A stretch of DNA of 64,000 nt from Biscogniauxia marginata (GCA_022695795.1 MU404152.1:98636-162635), one strand, 5' to 3'. Positions 12,201-26,129 are shown, counted from the first letter of the stretch. Numbers and translations: made by a program. The notes: generated from the letters alone by a model not told the origin.

Positions 12201-12280
12201 TCGAGCTTACTATCACTCGGTCGTCACCTCCGTTTCCGCTGCGATTCCAACCTCAAGTCTCCCTATCCTATCTCTAAACT
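9273..12280. other. Long gene-free stretch with AGGTAGGT words
   Basis: Three kilobases without a supportable gene between two outward-facing genes (PAP2 leftward, BTB rightward). It contains repeated short words of the AGGTA/TACCT type (for example about 9855-9895 and 10985-10998), and the last 400 bp are the pyrimidine-rich leader of the BTB gene. The small ORFs here have no recognisable features. Confidence 0.5.
10122..10146. repeat. Short ACGTACG tandem tract
   Basis: About 25 bp of overlapping ACGTACG words, self-complementary along its length. A simple-sequence tract with no evident function. Confidence 0.6.
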
Positions 12281-13274
12281 ATGGCCGACGAAATAATCAA
12301 CGAAGAAGTCATTGGGAAACAGCCTGCCAACCCCGGGGCGGACGTCGAGATGGGCGAGGGCGACGAGGCTGGAGATTCGGCTGCGGTCACCGCTGGGAAT
12401 GGCGGAGAGCTCCCCTTCCCCGAGGGCGGTGAAATCGAGCCGCGCACGAGTTTCATTAGCTACCTCACAAGTCCGGTCGTGACCTTACTCGTGGGCAATA
12501 GAGATAGCGAGACGATCCTTACTGCGCATCAAGCGCTTCTCATCCAGAGTCCTTTCTTTGCCGATGCTTGCGCCACCTTTGCTGACGATGGAAGTGTATG
12601 TTGTGTCGAGTGATTGATCTTTCATAGCCATTATCAATACTAATGCTCATGCTCCCCTCAGCCTCGGCAGATCGAGCTCGTAGGCGAAGAGCTTGACGCT
12701 GTCGGATGTTTTCTCGAATTTCTTTACACCGGGGACTACTTCCCCAAGAAACTACCGGGCCAGCGAACCCTCGAGCAGGATCCGGCTTTCCCCAGCGTCG
12801 ACGAAACCGGTGAACAGCTTCTGAAGCATGCACGCGTCTATACCCTGGCTGAAAAGTTTGGGATGGATAAGCTTAAGAGCCTGGCGAGTAGCAAGATTCA
12901 CTGTGTCAACTCGACTGCCAAGGGGGAGATCACGTATGCCCGGTACATTTACCAGTACACCAGCAAGGACGACACGACGGTTCGCGCGCCTGTCGCCAAC
13001 TTCTGGGCTACCCGCAGCCACACGTTGCGCGCAGAGGCCGAGGAGGAGTTCCGCTCGCTATGCTTGGAATTCCCACAGTTCGGTTACGATGTGCTTAGTA
13101 AGTTAGCCTGTCCGGTCGTGATCATAACTATAGTAATTATAAGGGTCTCTATGCTGTGAATGCTAACACTCCGTAGCTCGTGTACTCGACGAGAAGCTCA
13201 AGCGAGAGAAGAACGAGAAGTTGCATCCAGCCTCGGGAAGCGCTCGCAAGCGAGCCCGCCACAGCGGCGTCTGA
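12281..13274 (+). CDS. BTB/POZ domain protein
   Basis: Three exons, 12281-12595, 12662-13097 and 13177-13274, give 282 residues. Donors are GTATGT and GTAAGT, acceptors CTCAG and CGTAG. After an acidic N-terminal tail of about 50 residues comes a BTB fold: SPVVTLLVGNR, ILTAHQALLIQSPFFADACA, then IELVGEELDAVGCFLEFLYT and GDYF, ending near residue 165. The following helical part (HARVYTLAEKFGMDKLKSLA) is the usual post-BTB region of fungal single-BTB proteins. The C terminus is basic (EKLKREKNEKL, SARKRARH), possibly a nuclear localisation signal. BTB proteins of this type are protein-protein adaptors, some with Cul3; partners are not evident. Confidence 0.88.
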
Positions 13275-16200
13275 ACAGGTCAGATTTTTCCCGCATAATC
13301 TTGTATGTTATAATTGGGAACGGAGCTGGATGGGATATAAATTGCTCTTTTGTGCACCATCTAGAGAAGGTGCGGCGGGCGAATCTGTACGAATATCAGC
13401 GGATCAGAAAAGGGGCAGCAGATTTCCCAGTATATATACTTGGAAATACTCCTTGCCCTAGGTATCGAACATGTAAGAGTACTGGATTGCGGAGATCTGG
13501 CCGCATAATATCTACTTAAGCCTGCACGAAGGAAGAAAAGCGTCTGCATTCTCACAAGACATCATGTCTCCTCCAACTTGCATCTACTCGGAACTAGGTC
13601 ATGTCGGTCACCAATGAGGTTATTGCTACGATACAGGCTCACTGCAGCTAAGGGGCCCTAGGGAGCTAATGATAAAAGGCCATTGGCTACTAGCTTCAAC
13701 GACTGGGTATGTACTAATGCAGGCACTTAATTGTACATGTAACTTTGTCTATCAGCAATAATATCGCGATGATAATAAGCCAGAAGACGTAGGTTACTTG
13801 ATAGAACCTCGTTAAGGCATGTATTACATGCATAACTTAAGTCACCTCACTCTCCTGTACCATATGCATGTAGTCACGCTCGATTTCATACAAGAACACA
13901 ACAATAGCTAAGGTTGTTCCATTTCTATAGTCCACGGTTACTTGGTGACCCTCTATAGCTACGTTGCCGCCCGCGCTCCCAACAAAGCTTCTAGTCATAA
14001 CTTTAACTAGTTCTCAGATATGCCGGTGCCCATTTGAGGTTTTGTGGGAAGGTGTGGCCCACCTCACTAAATTTAGCCTTAGTTCAGATTTCGTCATGAC
14101 CCATTTGGGGTAATTAATCATCCTTCTTATAACCTCTTTTCTTTTCTTTGGTTTTACAGCCAGACAGTTTGTCCCATGCATGGTACATGCCTATGACCTG
14201 CGTCGTGTGTTAGAACACCCGTCGATCCACCGCCATTCGTTTACTTCAATCCTTGAAAAACCCTTGTGGTCACCCTCACCGCATGCATCTTTATCATCCA
14301 TCTCCAAGCTTCCAATCCAACTCTAGGCCGAGCCGCGTTCCCATCGGTACAAATAGACCATTTATGAGCCAAACACCCTACACAATGCTGTTTAATACTC
14401 TGCCACTGTCGGATGTCAGCGTAACAACGTCAACGTAACCCAAGCCCCTGATAACCTATAACATTGAATCTGGACTTAGCCATGTGGCTTACAGTTAAAT
14501 GACAAGCCTTCCCTGGTTATGTGTAAGGACATAGTTTCTCTTAAAGTTCTTGCCGCAGCTGAGTAGACGAAAAGTATCATGCAAATATGGCAACTGGCTG
14601 CTGATAGGCGAGGCAACTATAATCGGCCCCCGACGGCATCAGGCAGGACCAGGGTTCCTATTCCCATGAACAGATGTTCGTATTCATGTAAAGGCCGTAC
14701 ATTGCCATTGGTGTAACGCCTGTTGGGTCATAACCCAGAGCGCAGCTTGATTACGTTGGGGCTCGTCGTCGTAGGGGTCCCTATATGAAGTCTACAAACA
14801 ATTCGGACACTAGGTATATATCAAAGGTTCTTGTGGTACTTGCCGAGTACTATATCATTCGAGGATATTCTCATTACTACCTAGGCAGCAAGAACGAATA
14901 GGATAAAATTCGTCGCTCATCAGGGACGAATCGATTCCAGCGGTCATCCACGCCTCTCATACGCACCTGTTCTAAGCAGTATCACGCGAGCCCAAGTGCG
15001 CGTGTTGATCAGATATCCAAATGGTGGGCGTTCATAGCAGGAGAAAAGCCTGCAATACCAACACCTGTCGTAGACGTATAGTCCGTTGTGGCAAGAGTGA
15101 TTTATTCGTTCCGATGGGGACTGTCAGCCAGTCATGTGCTATGTCGCGCTGACTTGCGTGGATATATGAAACGAAAACCTTTATTCCATCGCTGAGTAAG
15201 GGGCGGTTTCGAGTGTCTATGTTATGAGCGGTCTACGCAATGGAGACATACCTCTACTGTACCTCTCCCTACTTCGGGGGTGCTGGTGCCTGACATCAAG
15301 CAACGGCCGGCACCGGTGGGCGTAGCGCCTACGCGGCAGATCGACTTGTCCGCTTTTAGAGAAGAGATATGTGCTGCGTTCACATCCCAAAACTTCATTT
15401 GGACGGCTTAAGGGGCGCTCTGGCTTGACCAAGCTGCCAAAGGCAAGCTGGGAAATATCTCCCTACAAGTCACTTCAGTTGACGGTTATTAGTTTGTCAC
15501 CTCGCTATTCTCTCGCTGGCATACATTTCTCGAGGATCCTTGTTAGTAGACCATTCCGTGGGCTCTTTATTCCTCAGAGAAGTCGCCGCATCTAGACGAA
15601 TATTCAATTCGCTATTCGGCACTATGTAGTCGCATCTCGGCCCAAATCGAAAAGCTTTATCGTTGGCTTTGGGACCGGCATACAGATATGGTAGATACGT
15701 CACAGTAGATCTATGTGGACGGCGATCAAATGATTCTACTGCACAAACTCTTGGATCGGTCGGCAGTCCACGAATCCTAGGTCGTCTGCACTTTGATTGT
15801 CCTGTGTACGCCAATGACATAACTCTCTACAATTCTGCTCTTATGTGGTTGATGTCTCTTCTATGGAAGTTGGAGCGGTTTTAAGAGGCATATATCGTCG
15901 AAGAAAGCGCACGGCGTGCTGTCCCCCTATTGAACGATCCATGACCGCCTCCAGCCGATATATACGATATACAAAATTATAAGATATCTTCCCATTACAG
16001 TTCCTTGGAACCTCTAGATGTCCCGGGGCCTCAGTCTCAATTCGAGGCCCAGCGTTTGAACTATTTCGAGCCTAGGAGTGACAACCACGACATGACAAAC
16101 AACATGCTGCTCCCGGTTACCAGACTTGTCTTGACGTTTTCCCCATGGGCATAACCTGTAGCATGCTAGACGCTGAATCAGATGGCCAGAAGTGGATTCA

Positions 16201-16732
16201 AGCCATGCTAGTCTCTAGCCAAACCACAGCGGGCTACGGAAGTAATATCGTCGGATTCGGTTTCTATATCACTAAACGGGCTCTAGACCCAGATGTCGAG
16301 GGTATCGAGGACGATATCGAGGAAGTTTGGGTTGAAGGAGCCAGAGCCGAGGGGTTTAGGTGATATTACGCCTCATATAAAAGATACCTTAATTCGCTTC
16401 TGATGGGCGAGGATGAAACCGCTCTTCCCTGAACCGAAGAGCATACCCAAGGAACTCAACTAATTTTGTTGATAGACGTGTGGAATAACAAGGTAATATT
16501 TTCCATAGGCATGTATATACAATAGCAACCGTTACGCCATACCGCTAGACAACACCCATTATATCATTAGAACATCCCCCAAGCATACTTGCACACACTC
16601 TTATTTAACATTGGGTATAAGTTATTACCCCTACGGATAAGAAAATTTCTTTTCGCAGCACACAAAATACAGCACTTCTTCAGTCTGAACCAGAGAACCG
16701 TGTCGCCAGCCCAGCCTGATAACTTCAACAGA
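13275..16732. other. Gene-free stretch
   Basis: About 3.5 kb with no supportable gene. ORFs of 60-110 codons occur on both strands (for example 15820-15497 minus and 16145-16363 plus) but lack family motifs, splice continuity or codon bias. Base composition is ordinary and no terminal repeats are visible. Confidence 0.5.
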
Positions 16733-17773
16733 TTATTGATTCGGGACCTGGTATGGCTGGCCCGGGGCCGGCGTGCCTTGGGGACTGTAAGGATATTGCT
16801 GAGGTTGACCGACCTGCTGCTGTTGCTGCTGGGGGGGATACACACCCGCAGCACCGGTGTAGGCCGTGTTTTGCGGCGCATAGGGGTCATACGCCGGTGT
16901 CGCTGGGTTCTGGGTGTACTGCTGGTGGGGATCGTACTGTTGTTGGGGGTATGCTCCTTCCGGCCCCTGCGGTTGCTGTTGGTACTGGTACTGCTGCTGC
17001 TGTTGATATAGCAGCGGTTGCGACTGAGCTGCCGCACCCTGCTGGCCCCCAACGGCGTTATTTTGCAGCTCCATTCCCGGCGCAGAAGTGGCAGCGACAG
17101 CAGTGGTGGTGGTAGCAGGCGTGCCGGGATTCTTCTCCACGTCGCCGCTACCATTCTTGCCGGCGGCTGTGTACGCAAGGCGGAAGAAGTGGCACACGTA
17201 CGCAAAGGTGGCGACGAAGAGCAGCATGACGAGGGCGCTGACGCCCGCGATGGCCGACAGCACGGCCAGCGCGCCGTCCGTCGCCACGCCTACCTTGCGC
17301 CGGTAGATGACGCAGTTCCCGCTGTCGATCGCGCTGCCGTCGCTGTAGCAGCTCGCCTGCACGTCGACCGTGAACTTGGACCGCCGATTCGCGGTCGCGG
17401 CCATCGCGGCGAGCCAGAAGATCACCATCAGGAGGTCCAGCGCGAGGACCGCCCAGGTGTTGTACGCGCGCCGGCAGGACGGCACCTTCTCGGAGAGCAC
17501 GGCGTAGAGCGCGATCACCCAGGTGAACAAGCCCTGGAGGAGATGATTTGTTAGTTTGGGGAATTATGGTATTATTTGTAATGCGACTGTGGAAAGAGGT
17601 TGGCTTACGCAGACGATGGCGAAGCCCAGCTCATCGTAGTACAACCCGTGTATCCACCAACCCGTCATGGCGACGACGACGAGGGCGAACACGATCTGGA
17701 AGACGCGAAGCGCGATGAACCATTTCGGCGTCGGGATGACGGTCTCGCCTTTTCTTGTTGCTGTTGTCTCCAT
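16733..17773 (-). CDS. MARVEL-domain membrane protein with Q/P-rich tail
   Basis: Two exons on the minus strand, 17773-17609 and 17533-16733, give 321 residues; the intron has a CTAAC branch point and a CCAG acceptor. Four hydrophobic spans lie in the first 165 residues: around IALRVFQIVFALVVVAMTGW, the YDELGFAIVCGLFTWVIALYAV junction, TWAVLALDLLMVIFWLAAMAA, and GVSALVMLLFVATFAYVC. Two cysteines (SCYSD and GNCVIY) lie in the last extracellular loop. This is the layout of fungal MARVEL proteins, which work in membrane apposition and trafficking. The tail from about residue 180 is low complexity, rich in Gln, Pro, Tyr and Gly, and probably disordered in the cytosol. No neighbour suggests a pathway. 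Confidence 0.85.
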
Positions 17774-20700
17774 CTTTGATCCTAGTGGCGAAAGGGTTAC
17801 TCGATCAAATAATTATCCGCGTTATTATTGTGGCCCGTATTAGTCGTGAGCGGCTCAGTAAGTCGTGATACTGCTCTAAGCAATCAACCCTCCTTTTTTT
17901 TTCCGGCAGCACGAGATCGTGTATAAATTCCGTAGGTAGCCCACCTACGTGGGAGGAGGGCTATCGCCCGTTATTAGTAGTGCCAGAACCCTTCAAAGCC
18001 ATTCACCCAGTCTAACTACTCAGCTGCCAAGCCTCTCGTCTACTTTCGTGACTCTTCGCTCAGCGAGACCCGCGTTGCCATCATAATCTACACTAACACG
18101 TCATGCACGACGATAGCATCGCCACCATTGACCAGCACTTTAGTCCAGACTCAAGAAGCCGGGCCCACCCCCGGTCTGGGCTCTAGGCTAGATGCCCAAA
18201 ATCCTGTACTTTGGTTGGGTGTTTTTCTTTTCTTTCTCCCTCGCCCCTCAGCCGCACTCTAAGTAGGGTTGCTTTAAACTACTTTAGCCCAGCTCTTCTC
18301 CGTTGTCTCATCAGCCAGGATCCCGTGAGCGGAGCGGAACTGGGGTGAAGCTTTTGGGCGCCAGCAGACTATCGAAACGAAAAAGCCCACAATCCCGATT
18401 AAGAAGGCTCTTGGCTCGGGTTGGCCACTCACAGGGCGAGAACACGCGAACTGCAACATTTAGCGTCGGTTTCCTGGACGATCGCCTGTTTGGCAAGGCG
18501 GATTTTTTCCCCTTCAAATGCATGGTACCATGTGCGGATATGTTGGGGATTTTTTGTTTCTTCGTCGGACTATGGATATTTCCCTTTAATACGGAAGAGA
18601 ATGGACGGTCTTTTAGTATTATACAAAAAGAAAAAAAAAACCTCCCCGAATTGATAATCAAGCTATGTCTCTCTAGCCATTTAAGTTGTACACCTGTTCT
18701 GTAACTAGGCCTTTAATACCCCGAGCGGTGGCTCACACTAAAGGCACTTCAACGAAAATAAGGTCCTGTAAAGTATGTGTTATTCTATATTTAGCTTCCA
18801 CATATCGTATTTTAATTCAATTAATATAAAACAAGAAAAAGGCCTCCGGCAGCTGGCTAGGAGTTGCTAGGTGATATGTAACGGGATACGGCCCCATTAT
18901 TGATTATCAAAAAAGGGTTCCGGTTAGGCTAGCATGATGTGGGACTGTGGAGGCGTGGAGGAAGGTTCTGCCGACTGGGGAGTAAGCATGCATACATACC
19001 TAGATAGGTCGATGCGGTATATTATAATTACTGGTGTATGATACCGTTTAGTAAAGGCGCTCTACGGTTAGTTGTGCTATCGTCGTGTCTTGAGTCCCTG
19101 CCTTGTGCTTGTTTAGCTGCACCACCCTAACATCTCATATAAATATCGGTATCCTGGGGGAGGCCTGTAACAATAGCCCGCTACGAAAATCACTCACCCG
19201 TGCGCGAACATCTTACTCACAGCACGGCTGAGCGTTTCTATAGAGGTTAATTAAAACCATCCTCCCGCTTGTAGCGTTTTTAAGACGAGCGATGTGACAA
19301 TACCGCGGCAAATTCCTGATCTATCTAGTGGCTGTGTAGACCTAGCTACACACTATGAGGCCTCACCAAGGTCTTTGAAGAGGTAGCTGAGCTCTTATGG
19401 ACACTACCATATAAGCACTACGGTCACTGAAGTTTAAATAGTGCTGTGATGTATTAGGATAACGTACGGAAATCTGGCGTAGATGAGCTTTGAGAGAGAA
19501 TAATGGGTCCAGATGTTGAATCGATAAACCCTATCGTGACTCTTATGTCCTAATGATAATAATATCGCCTAGGATAATTTTAGAATGTTTAGGTAGTCTT
19601 CGGTAATAAAAGGGCCATGCATTTTTGCTCTGTAGCAACCCTGAAGAAATATATTGGCATTGACAGCCGTTTTGATTATGAATTTCCTACTGTTGTGGAT
19701 AAGTCATTTTGCGGTTTCTAGTTGTGCATGAAGTAGGGGAGTAAGGGTGTTAAGAGCGTAAGGTGATAGTCCCTAGGGAACTAAGCGCTACCTGATATCT
19801 GATAGCACATTCTAGGGCTATCGAGGATTAAACCATGCCTCTGAGAACCAGCAAAGGTTACGAATGGACGTTGCGCAAGCAAGGGCTAACGTTTTGCGGA
19901 ACAAATAAATAAGAAAATATACTTAAATGATGCATGAAGTCTCAAGCGAAAAGCCACCGCACACTTTATACTATTTATGTCGACCTAATCAAGGGACTGT
20001 ATCATTTGACAACAATGAATTTTCATACGTTTCTCCTTAACAGTAGAATGGCTAATTTGAGTATACTTGACGAAAAATCATATGGTGGGCCCAATACTAT
20101 TTCACCAATCAATGAACAAACTTCGTTGAGTTTGAATTCCCAAAAGGTGATTTTCACCTATGCTAGATCACTAGAGCATGGGAACGCATGGCACGTTCAT
20201 ATTCAGCTCTATTCTTAACGCTATCGGCAAACTCTGAGCAATACCACTAAGAAGTGGGTTAGGAACATATAGATAGATACATAAGTCTAAAATTGTCAGA
20301 GGAGACGAGTTTGTAAGGGTACGGTATGTAACTTGTTGTTGCGCTGGAGAGGAAAGCTACTCCCCAGGTCCACTACCACTATCCTAATACTATATACATG
20401 CTAAAGCACGGGCCACCTGTCCGTGACAGAGTTGGACCGGGCAACCCTCTTTCATCAGCGTAACAAAGAAGCTTCGGACTATCAACTATAAAATACCTAT
20501 TAATTGTCGGGCCTGTCTTGACATGCTAATGAACTTGTCTGGTCAAGTATTCGAAAGAAAGAGAGTTTTGAAGTTTTCGGACCAAATTAAGCACGAGTTA
20601 AACTTTCTTATCATTAGCGGCGCTGGGCTATCTAGGTACAAGTAGCGGTAGTAAGTACGACCGTCTCATAATGAGATATGCCTTATTTGAAATGGGTTGT

Positions 20701-22912
20701 TTTCGACTTCCAAAACCTTTCCTAAATCAAAAAGTCCCACTATGGCATCTTTAATGCATTGACCAATTTACTCCTCGAATGTGAAAAGTGAAGTGCTTGC
20801 GCTTGCATGTTAACTACTATTTGCCCCATTTTCCCATCTGAATTGCTTGATCCCTTACACGATTAATGACCAGGGAACATGTTATTATATTGGTCAAGAG
20901 CCTAGCTCGTCTGCGATCTTCGGGAGGCTACATCGATCGGGAGATCGCGAACGAGACTGTGATAACTGGTGGGCCGATGCAATAAGCAACTGCCCAGTTG
21001 TCTCATTCCCAATAAAGAACGCAGGCAGAAAATCTTTAAAAGACCGTCTTAGAGCCTATATTTCGATAAGTCATGAAGACTCAGCGGTCTTATTAAACTT
21101 CTGTATAGCATGAAGTCGATAAGTACCTACCCTAATGAAATACTAAGACGCCCGTTTTAGTGCCCCGTCCTGCTCTTTACACCCTTGCTCTTAGACCCGA
21201 CACTCTGGTACTTCTCCACTTACTGCCATCGGCCGGTGCTTTCATAATAGTGTAACGATGGAACGCTCAGAACGTGGGGAAAATAATGAACAATTAGAGT
21301 GCACAAATATGGTGTATTGCTAGGAAGACACATTGAGACCAAACCAGGCGATTCCCATCAGTCTATGTTGGTTTGTAAACCCACCTTAAATTGATTGACC
21401 TAAGTACCGATGTAAGTAGCTAGTTGAATGACTTGATGATTTACCGCGTTGTTAATTCACTTTATCAGGTATCATGTATAGAATCAAGTTGGCCTCTATC
21501 CGGTGGGACTATAATGAGAAACACAACGGGGGACACAACATAGATAACTGCCTACTCTCAATCCAATTGACTAGAGCGCCCCTATATTATCTTTCCATTC
21601 GTAATCCTCTGTCGCTGCTCAAACGTTAGGTAGCCAGGCAGGTGGTGGTGACTCCTCGCCGACTTCGATTAGTCCAATCGGAGGGCTGCATTCGGGAGAC
21701 TCTGGCAGCAGTGTTACCTAACCTGCCACGTACCATCATGAATACAACGATAAGCCCCCGTTTTTCTGGCGCGGTGTGTGCGATCGTTACGGTTCTGGTT
21801 GTTTATCACTTGTTGCCTGGGGGTTTCAAAGTCATTGCATGTGGCACCATGTCGGGATTGGCGGCAAGAGCCTGGGAGAAGGGGTGGTAGACAGGCTACT
21901 GCGGGGTCAACGGGGTGATCTGAACTGAATCTAAGACATTCCCAAGACCTGATATTCTAATACCCTTCTTGTGGCTGTGAGGGGTACCCTCATAGTGGCC
22001 GGTACGATAGTAAGGTAGTTGGTCCATTATCTCTTCCGTCATGGGTGGGTCAAGATCAAGCCGGGGACGCTGCCGAAGCTGTGATCACCTCTCCCGGCTC
22101 CAGGTCCTCGATCTAGTCAGTTGAAGCCTGTGGGCAGTGATGTGTGACGGCATGTATCTGCATGCGCTTCCGCGGGACAGCGGCAAATTAGGGGCCACTG
22201 GCCGGATCCAACAGCGTATCATAAACAAGATACCTAAAGGATGTAACTGTCAGTTATCAATTTTGTCTTTGAATAGGTTGCATCGCATCTGTCCAGTGTT
22301 TTCCGTGACGTGAGCTGTTTAATACGTTGGGGGCCAAAAATTGTCTTGGTCCTGGCAAGTCCTAGGTATTTATGTAGTTGTTGCCTTGATGCAGCAATGA
22401 GCAAACGCAGTGTACAAACGCAATGTACAATCGGCCCATAGAGGGGGTCGCACATAGGTACATGTCACGTGCCGGGGGAAGCTGCGTCGACGAATCGGAG
22501 ATTTTTAAGAGATATGAGTCACTACCGCATTTACTGAAGCACACGCATCGATGGCCAATTGTTTTTGACCCGCTCCTGCACCCTTGTTGACGCGGTACGG
22601 TTTAACCCGCTCCCTCCTAAACCCACCTACTAAACCCACCTAGTTAGTAGCCCATCTAACCCACTCACACTACACATACTTGACATACTCCGTATAAAAA
22701 CATCACACTTGAGAACATAGGTCCTACATGGCCCTGTCGTCCATTTGGCGCTATTAATTAGCGTCTCGCCCCGGATAACCCTTTCTTGATCATTCATCAT
22801 CCCTTCCACGCTACCAGCAGAACCAGAACGACAACGACGGCTGCTCCGTTCCTCTTTGTCCCCATCACCCACATCTAACCATTTCAATCTGACTGCATAG
22901 TCACTGCTCGCA
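17774..22912. other. 5.1-kb gene-free stretch
   Basis: The longest non-AT-extreme region without a gene. ORFs such as 19934-20218 and 20847-21113 (plus) have no motifs. One 50-codon ORF at 21738-21890 (MNTTISPRFSGAVCAIVTVL...) is hydrophobic but too short and isolated to call. I see no inverted or direct terminal repeats. The last 350 bp form the Argonaute leader, with a pyrimidine-rich portion. Confidence 0.5.
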
Positions 22913-25900
22913 ATGTCGGGTCGCGGCAATCGGGGACGAGGAGGGCAATCCGGCCGAGGCGGTCGAGGAGGCGGTGGATCCTATCAAGGTGGCGGTGGTG
23001 GTGGTGGCGGTCGCGGCGGAGGCCAAGGCGGCGGAGGAGCTCCGGGTCCCCGAGTATTCACGTATGTATCACTACCCCTCTACGACGTATATTAGTACTC
23101 ACCTATGTCTACTGTAGTATCTCGGGCAGAGTTCCGGCGCCAGATCCGACGGTGACGAGAACCGAGGACGCTATCCAGGCTAGCAAAGGCTCGATCAGTC
23201 TGGGTAGCCTCAGTCTGAAAGATGATTTTCCTTCGCGACCTAACTATGGCACCAAAGGGTCAAGCGTTGTGCTCTGGGCAAATTACTTCGCCTTGGAAGC
23301 CCCTTCTAAGCTTGTTCTCCACAGATACGATGTATCTGTAGCCCCTGCTGCTACAGGTAGGAAGCTAACTCAAATCATCCGTCTGCTTCTGCAGACTCCG
23401 GAGTTGTCACCACTCCAGGCTGACGTGGTGACCGATTTCAAATCGACTCTCATATCACGACAGAAGTTCGACGATCAAGACGTCAAGGTGGAATATCGTG
23501 GAGAGGATGAAGACGAGCCTCGCGAAGGCGCCCGTGTGTATACAGTCACGCTTAAATTTACTAACCACCTGTCGGTTTCTGCCTTGACTGAATATCTGAC
23601 ATCCACCGACTTCTCTGCCAATTACGACCAGAAGCTACCACTTATCCAGGCCCTGAATGTGTTCTTGAATCACTACGCCAAGTCTGCAGGGAAACTCGCC
23701 ACCATCGGCTCCTCAAAAACCTTCTCTTTGAGCGAAGATTCCGACACCTGGGATCTTGGTAATTGTCTTACCGCTGTACGTGGTTTCTTTGCCAGTGTTC
23801 GTGCGGCCACAGCACGAGTTCTCGTCAATGTCAACGTCAGCCACGGCGCTTTCTACCAGGAAGGTCCACTCACTCAGTTCATATTTGGTTTCGGTCCTCA
23901 GAAAGGTCTGTTTAAGCTAGAGGCCTTTCTAAAGTTACTAAGGGTTAAGACGACCCACCTCAAAGAGAAGAAGAACAAGTCTGGGAAGGTCATCCTGCGG
24001 GTCAAGACTATTTTCAGTCTTGCTAATAGGAATGATGGCCATAGACTTGACCACCCCCCTATTGTGAAGGCGTTCGGTTCTGGGCCTAAAGACGTGCAAT
24101 TTTGGCTTGATGGAAAACCTCCTGCGAAAGGTCCGTCTGCCTCTGCACCCACAGGAAAGAAAAAAGGCGGGAAGGGCTCTGGGCCCCAAGGCAAGGCTGC
24201 AGCAGCTGGTGGAGGGTACATATCCGTTTATGATTACTTCTCCCAGAGTAAGTCATCTATTGGCTTGAAGTATATACAATGAAAGTCGCTAAATATTTTG
24301 CAGCATATAACATTCGCATCGCGAACACTAACCTACCTGTTGTTAATGTTGGCAACAGGGAAAATCCTTCGTACATGCCAGCAGATGTCTGCTACGTTTT
24401 ACCAGGACAACCTGCTAAGTCCAGACTTGACCCGACCCAGACGCAAAGCATGATTCGGTTCGCGGTTCGCAGACCCGTAGAGAACGCAACCTCTATCGTT
24501 ATGAAGGGTCGACAAACCGCGGGCCTGTCTCCCAACACGAACCCACTACTAGTAAATGTCCCGCGCCTTGCGAATTGCCATTCATGGGCTAACTAAGATT
24601 TCTCGCAGGACCGGTTCGGAATCACTGTTTCCTCCGACCTTATTACCGTCCCTGGCCGTGTTCTCATGGGGCCAAAAGTCGTCTACAAGCAAAATAAGCA
24701 AGCACAGATGATGGCAGGTAGTTGGAATATGGTGCCGCGTAACTCTCCGAGTCTCAAGTTCCATAGTGGCGCAACCTTACAGAAATGGTCGTGCCTATAC
24801 ATCGACATGCCTAATATGTATCCGAGGGCTCAAACGTTCACATCTAATGGCCTAGCAGACCTCTTGGGCAAGTTTCATTCCGTACTAAAGGACACGGGTA
24901 TTGCTGCGAGCCCACCTTTGCCACCGCAGCGGCTTGCATTGAATGATACGGACGACGCGGAACTCGATAACCGCATCAAAAGCGCGGCATCAGCATTACA
25001 ACTACTATTTATCATCCTACCGGCGACCCCCATCCCACTGTACAACCGTATTAAGCAGCTGGGCGACGTCAAGTACGGCATCCACACCGTATGCAGCGTA
25101 GGCACGAAAATCGCTAAGCCCCAGGGCCAAGATCAATACTTCCGCAACGAGGCACTGAAAATCAACCTGAAGCTTGGCGGCGACAACCAGCTAGTCAATC
25201 CTACCAACCTAGGCATGATTGCTGAAAACAAGACCATGGTCGTCGGCATCGACGTAACACACCCGTCCCCAGGGTCGAGCTCGTTTGCACCCAGCGTTGC
25301 AGGCATGGTAGCCAGTATCGACAACCGGCTTGGCCAGTGGCCTGCCGTTCTCAGCATACAAGAGAAGAGTCGCCAGGAGAGGGTCTCAGATCTGAAGGAC
25401 ATGCTGAAGTCACGGCTCCGTCTCTGGCGCGAGAAGGGAAAGCATCCCAGTCTTCCGGAGAATATACTTGTATATCGCGACGGCGTCTCGGAAGGCCAGT
25501 ATCAGATGGTTCGAGACGAGGAATTACCACTACTCCGCGCCGCGTGCAAGGAAACCTATCCAGCTTCGGACCAAGCCAAGGGCCTCCCACGCATGACCGT
25601 AGTCGTGGTTGGCAAGCGCCACCACACACGTTTCTATCCGACTAGCGAAGCCGACGCTGATCGCTCGGGCAACACGCAGCCGGGCACCGTAGTCGACCGC
25701 GGTGTCACCGAAGCGCGCAGCTGGGATTTCTACCTACAGGCGCACACGGCGCTCCAGGGAACGGCGCGTCCCGCACATTACTTCGTCGTGCTGGACGAGA
25801 TCTTCCGCCCCTCAGCTGCCGGCCAGAAAGGCAAGGCGGCCGCCTCCGCCAGGAATATCGCCGACGAGCTGCAGGAGCTGACGCAGAGCATGTGCTACGT

Positions 25901-26129
25901 GTTCGGCCGCGCCACCAAGGCCGTCAGCTACTGCACGCCCGCGTACTACGCCGACATCCTGTGCGAGCGCGCGCGCTGCTACCTCAGCCACGTGTTCGAT
26001 ACACCGAGCAACTCGGCAGCGCCGTCGGTGGCGGGGGGCAGCGTCGCGGGTGGTGGCGGTGGCGGCACGCCTTCGCTGCAGGAGGTGAAGGCTCATGCCA
26101 GGCTGGAGAATACCATGTTTTACATCTAA
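22913..26129 (+). CDS. Argonaute (QDE-2 type, slicer residues intact)
   Basis: Four exons, 22913-23061, 23118-24247, 24304-24551 and 24609-26129, give 1015 residues. The N terminus (about 1-45) is Gly/Arg-rich with GRGG repeats, a usual arginine-methylation region. It is followed by the N domain (around WANYFAL and LHRYDVSVAP), linker 1, a PAZ domain ending in the conserved NLPVVNVG...YMPADVCYVLPGQ, a MID domain, and a PIWI domain from about 680. The four metal-binding residues of slicers are all present: Asp724 in GIDVTHPSPGSS, Glu766 in SRQERVSDL (glutamate finger), Asp800 in YRDGVSEGQ, and Asp958 in AYYADILCERAR. The protein should bind small RNAs and cleave complementary transcripts in quelling-type or microRNA-like silencing. 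As in other fungal Argonautes, the loop after HYFVVLDEIF carries an insert (SAAGQKGKAAASARN). A Gly/Ala/Ser-rich tract lies just before the C terminus, which ends in the typical MFYI. Confidence 0.96.

Noticed and set aside
15497..15820. 107-codon minus ORF in gene-free region
   Set aside because: No recognisable family or coding bias; no splice signals.
16567..17554. Overlapping plus- and minus-strand ORFs opposite the MARVEL gene
   Set aside because: They mirror the Q/P-rich and GC-rich exon; only the minus-strand model has TM spans, splice sites and phase closure.
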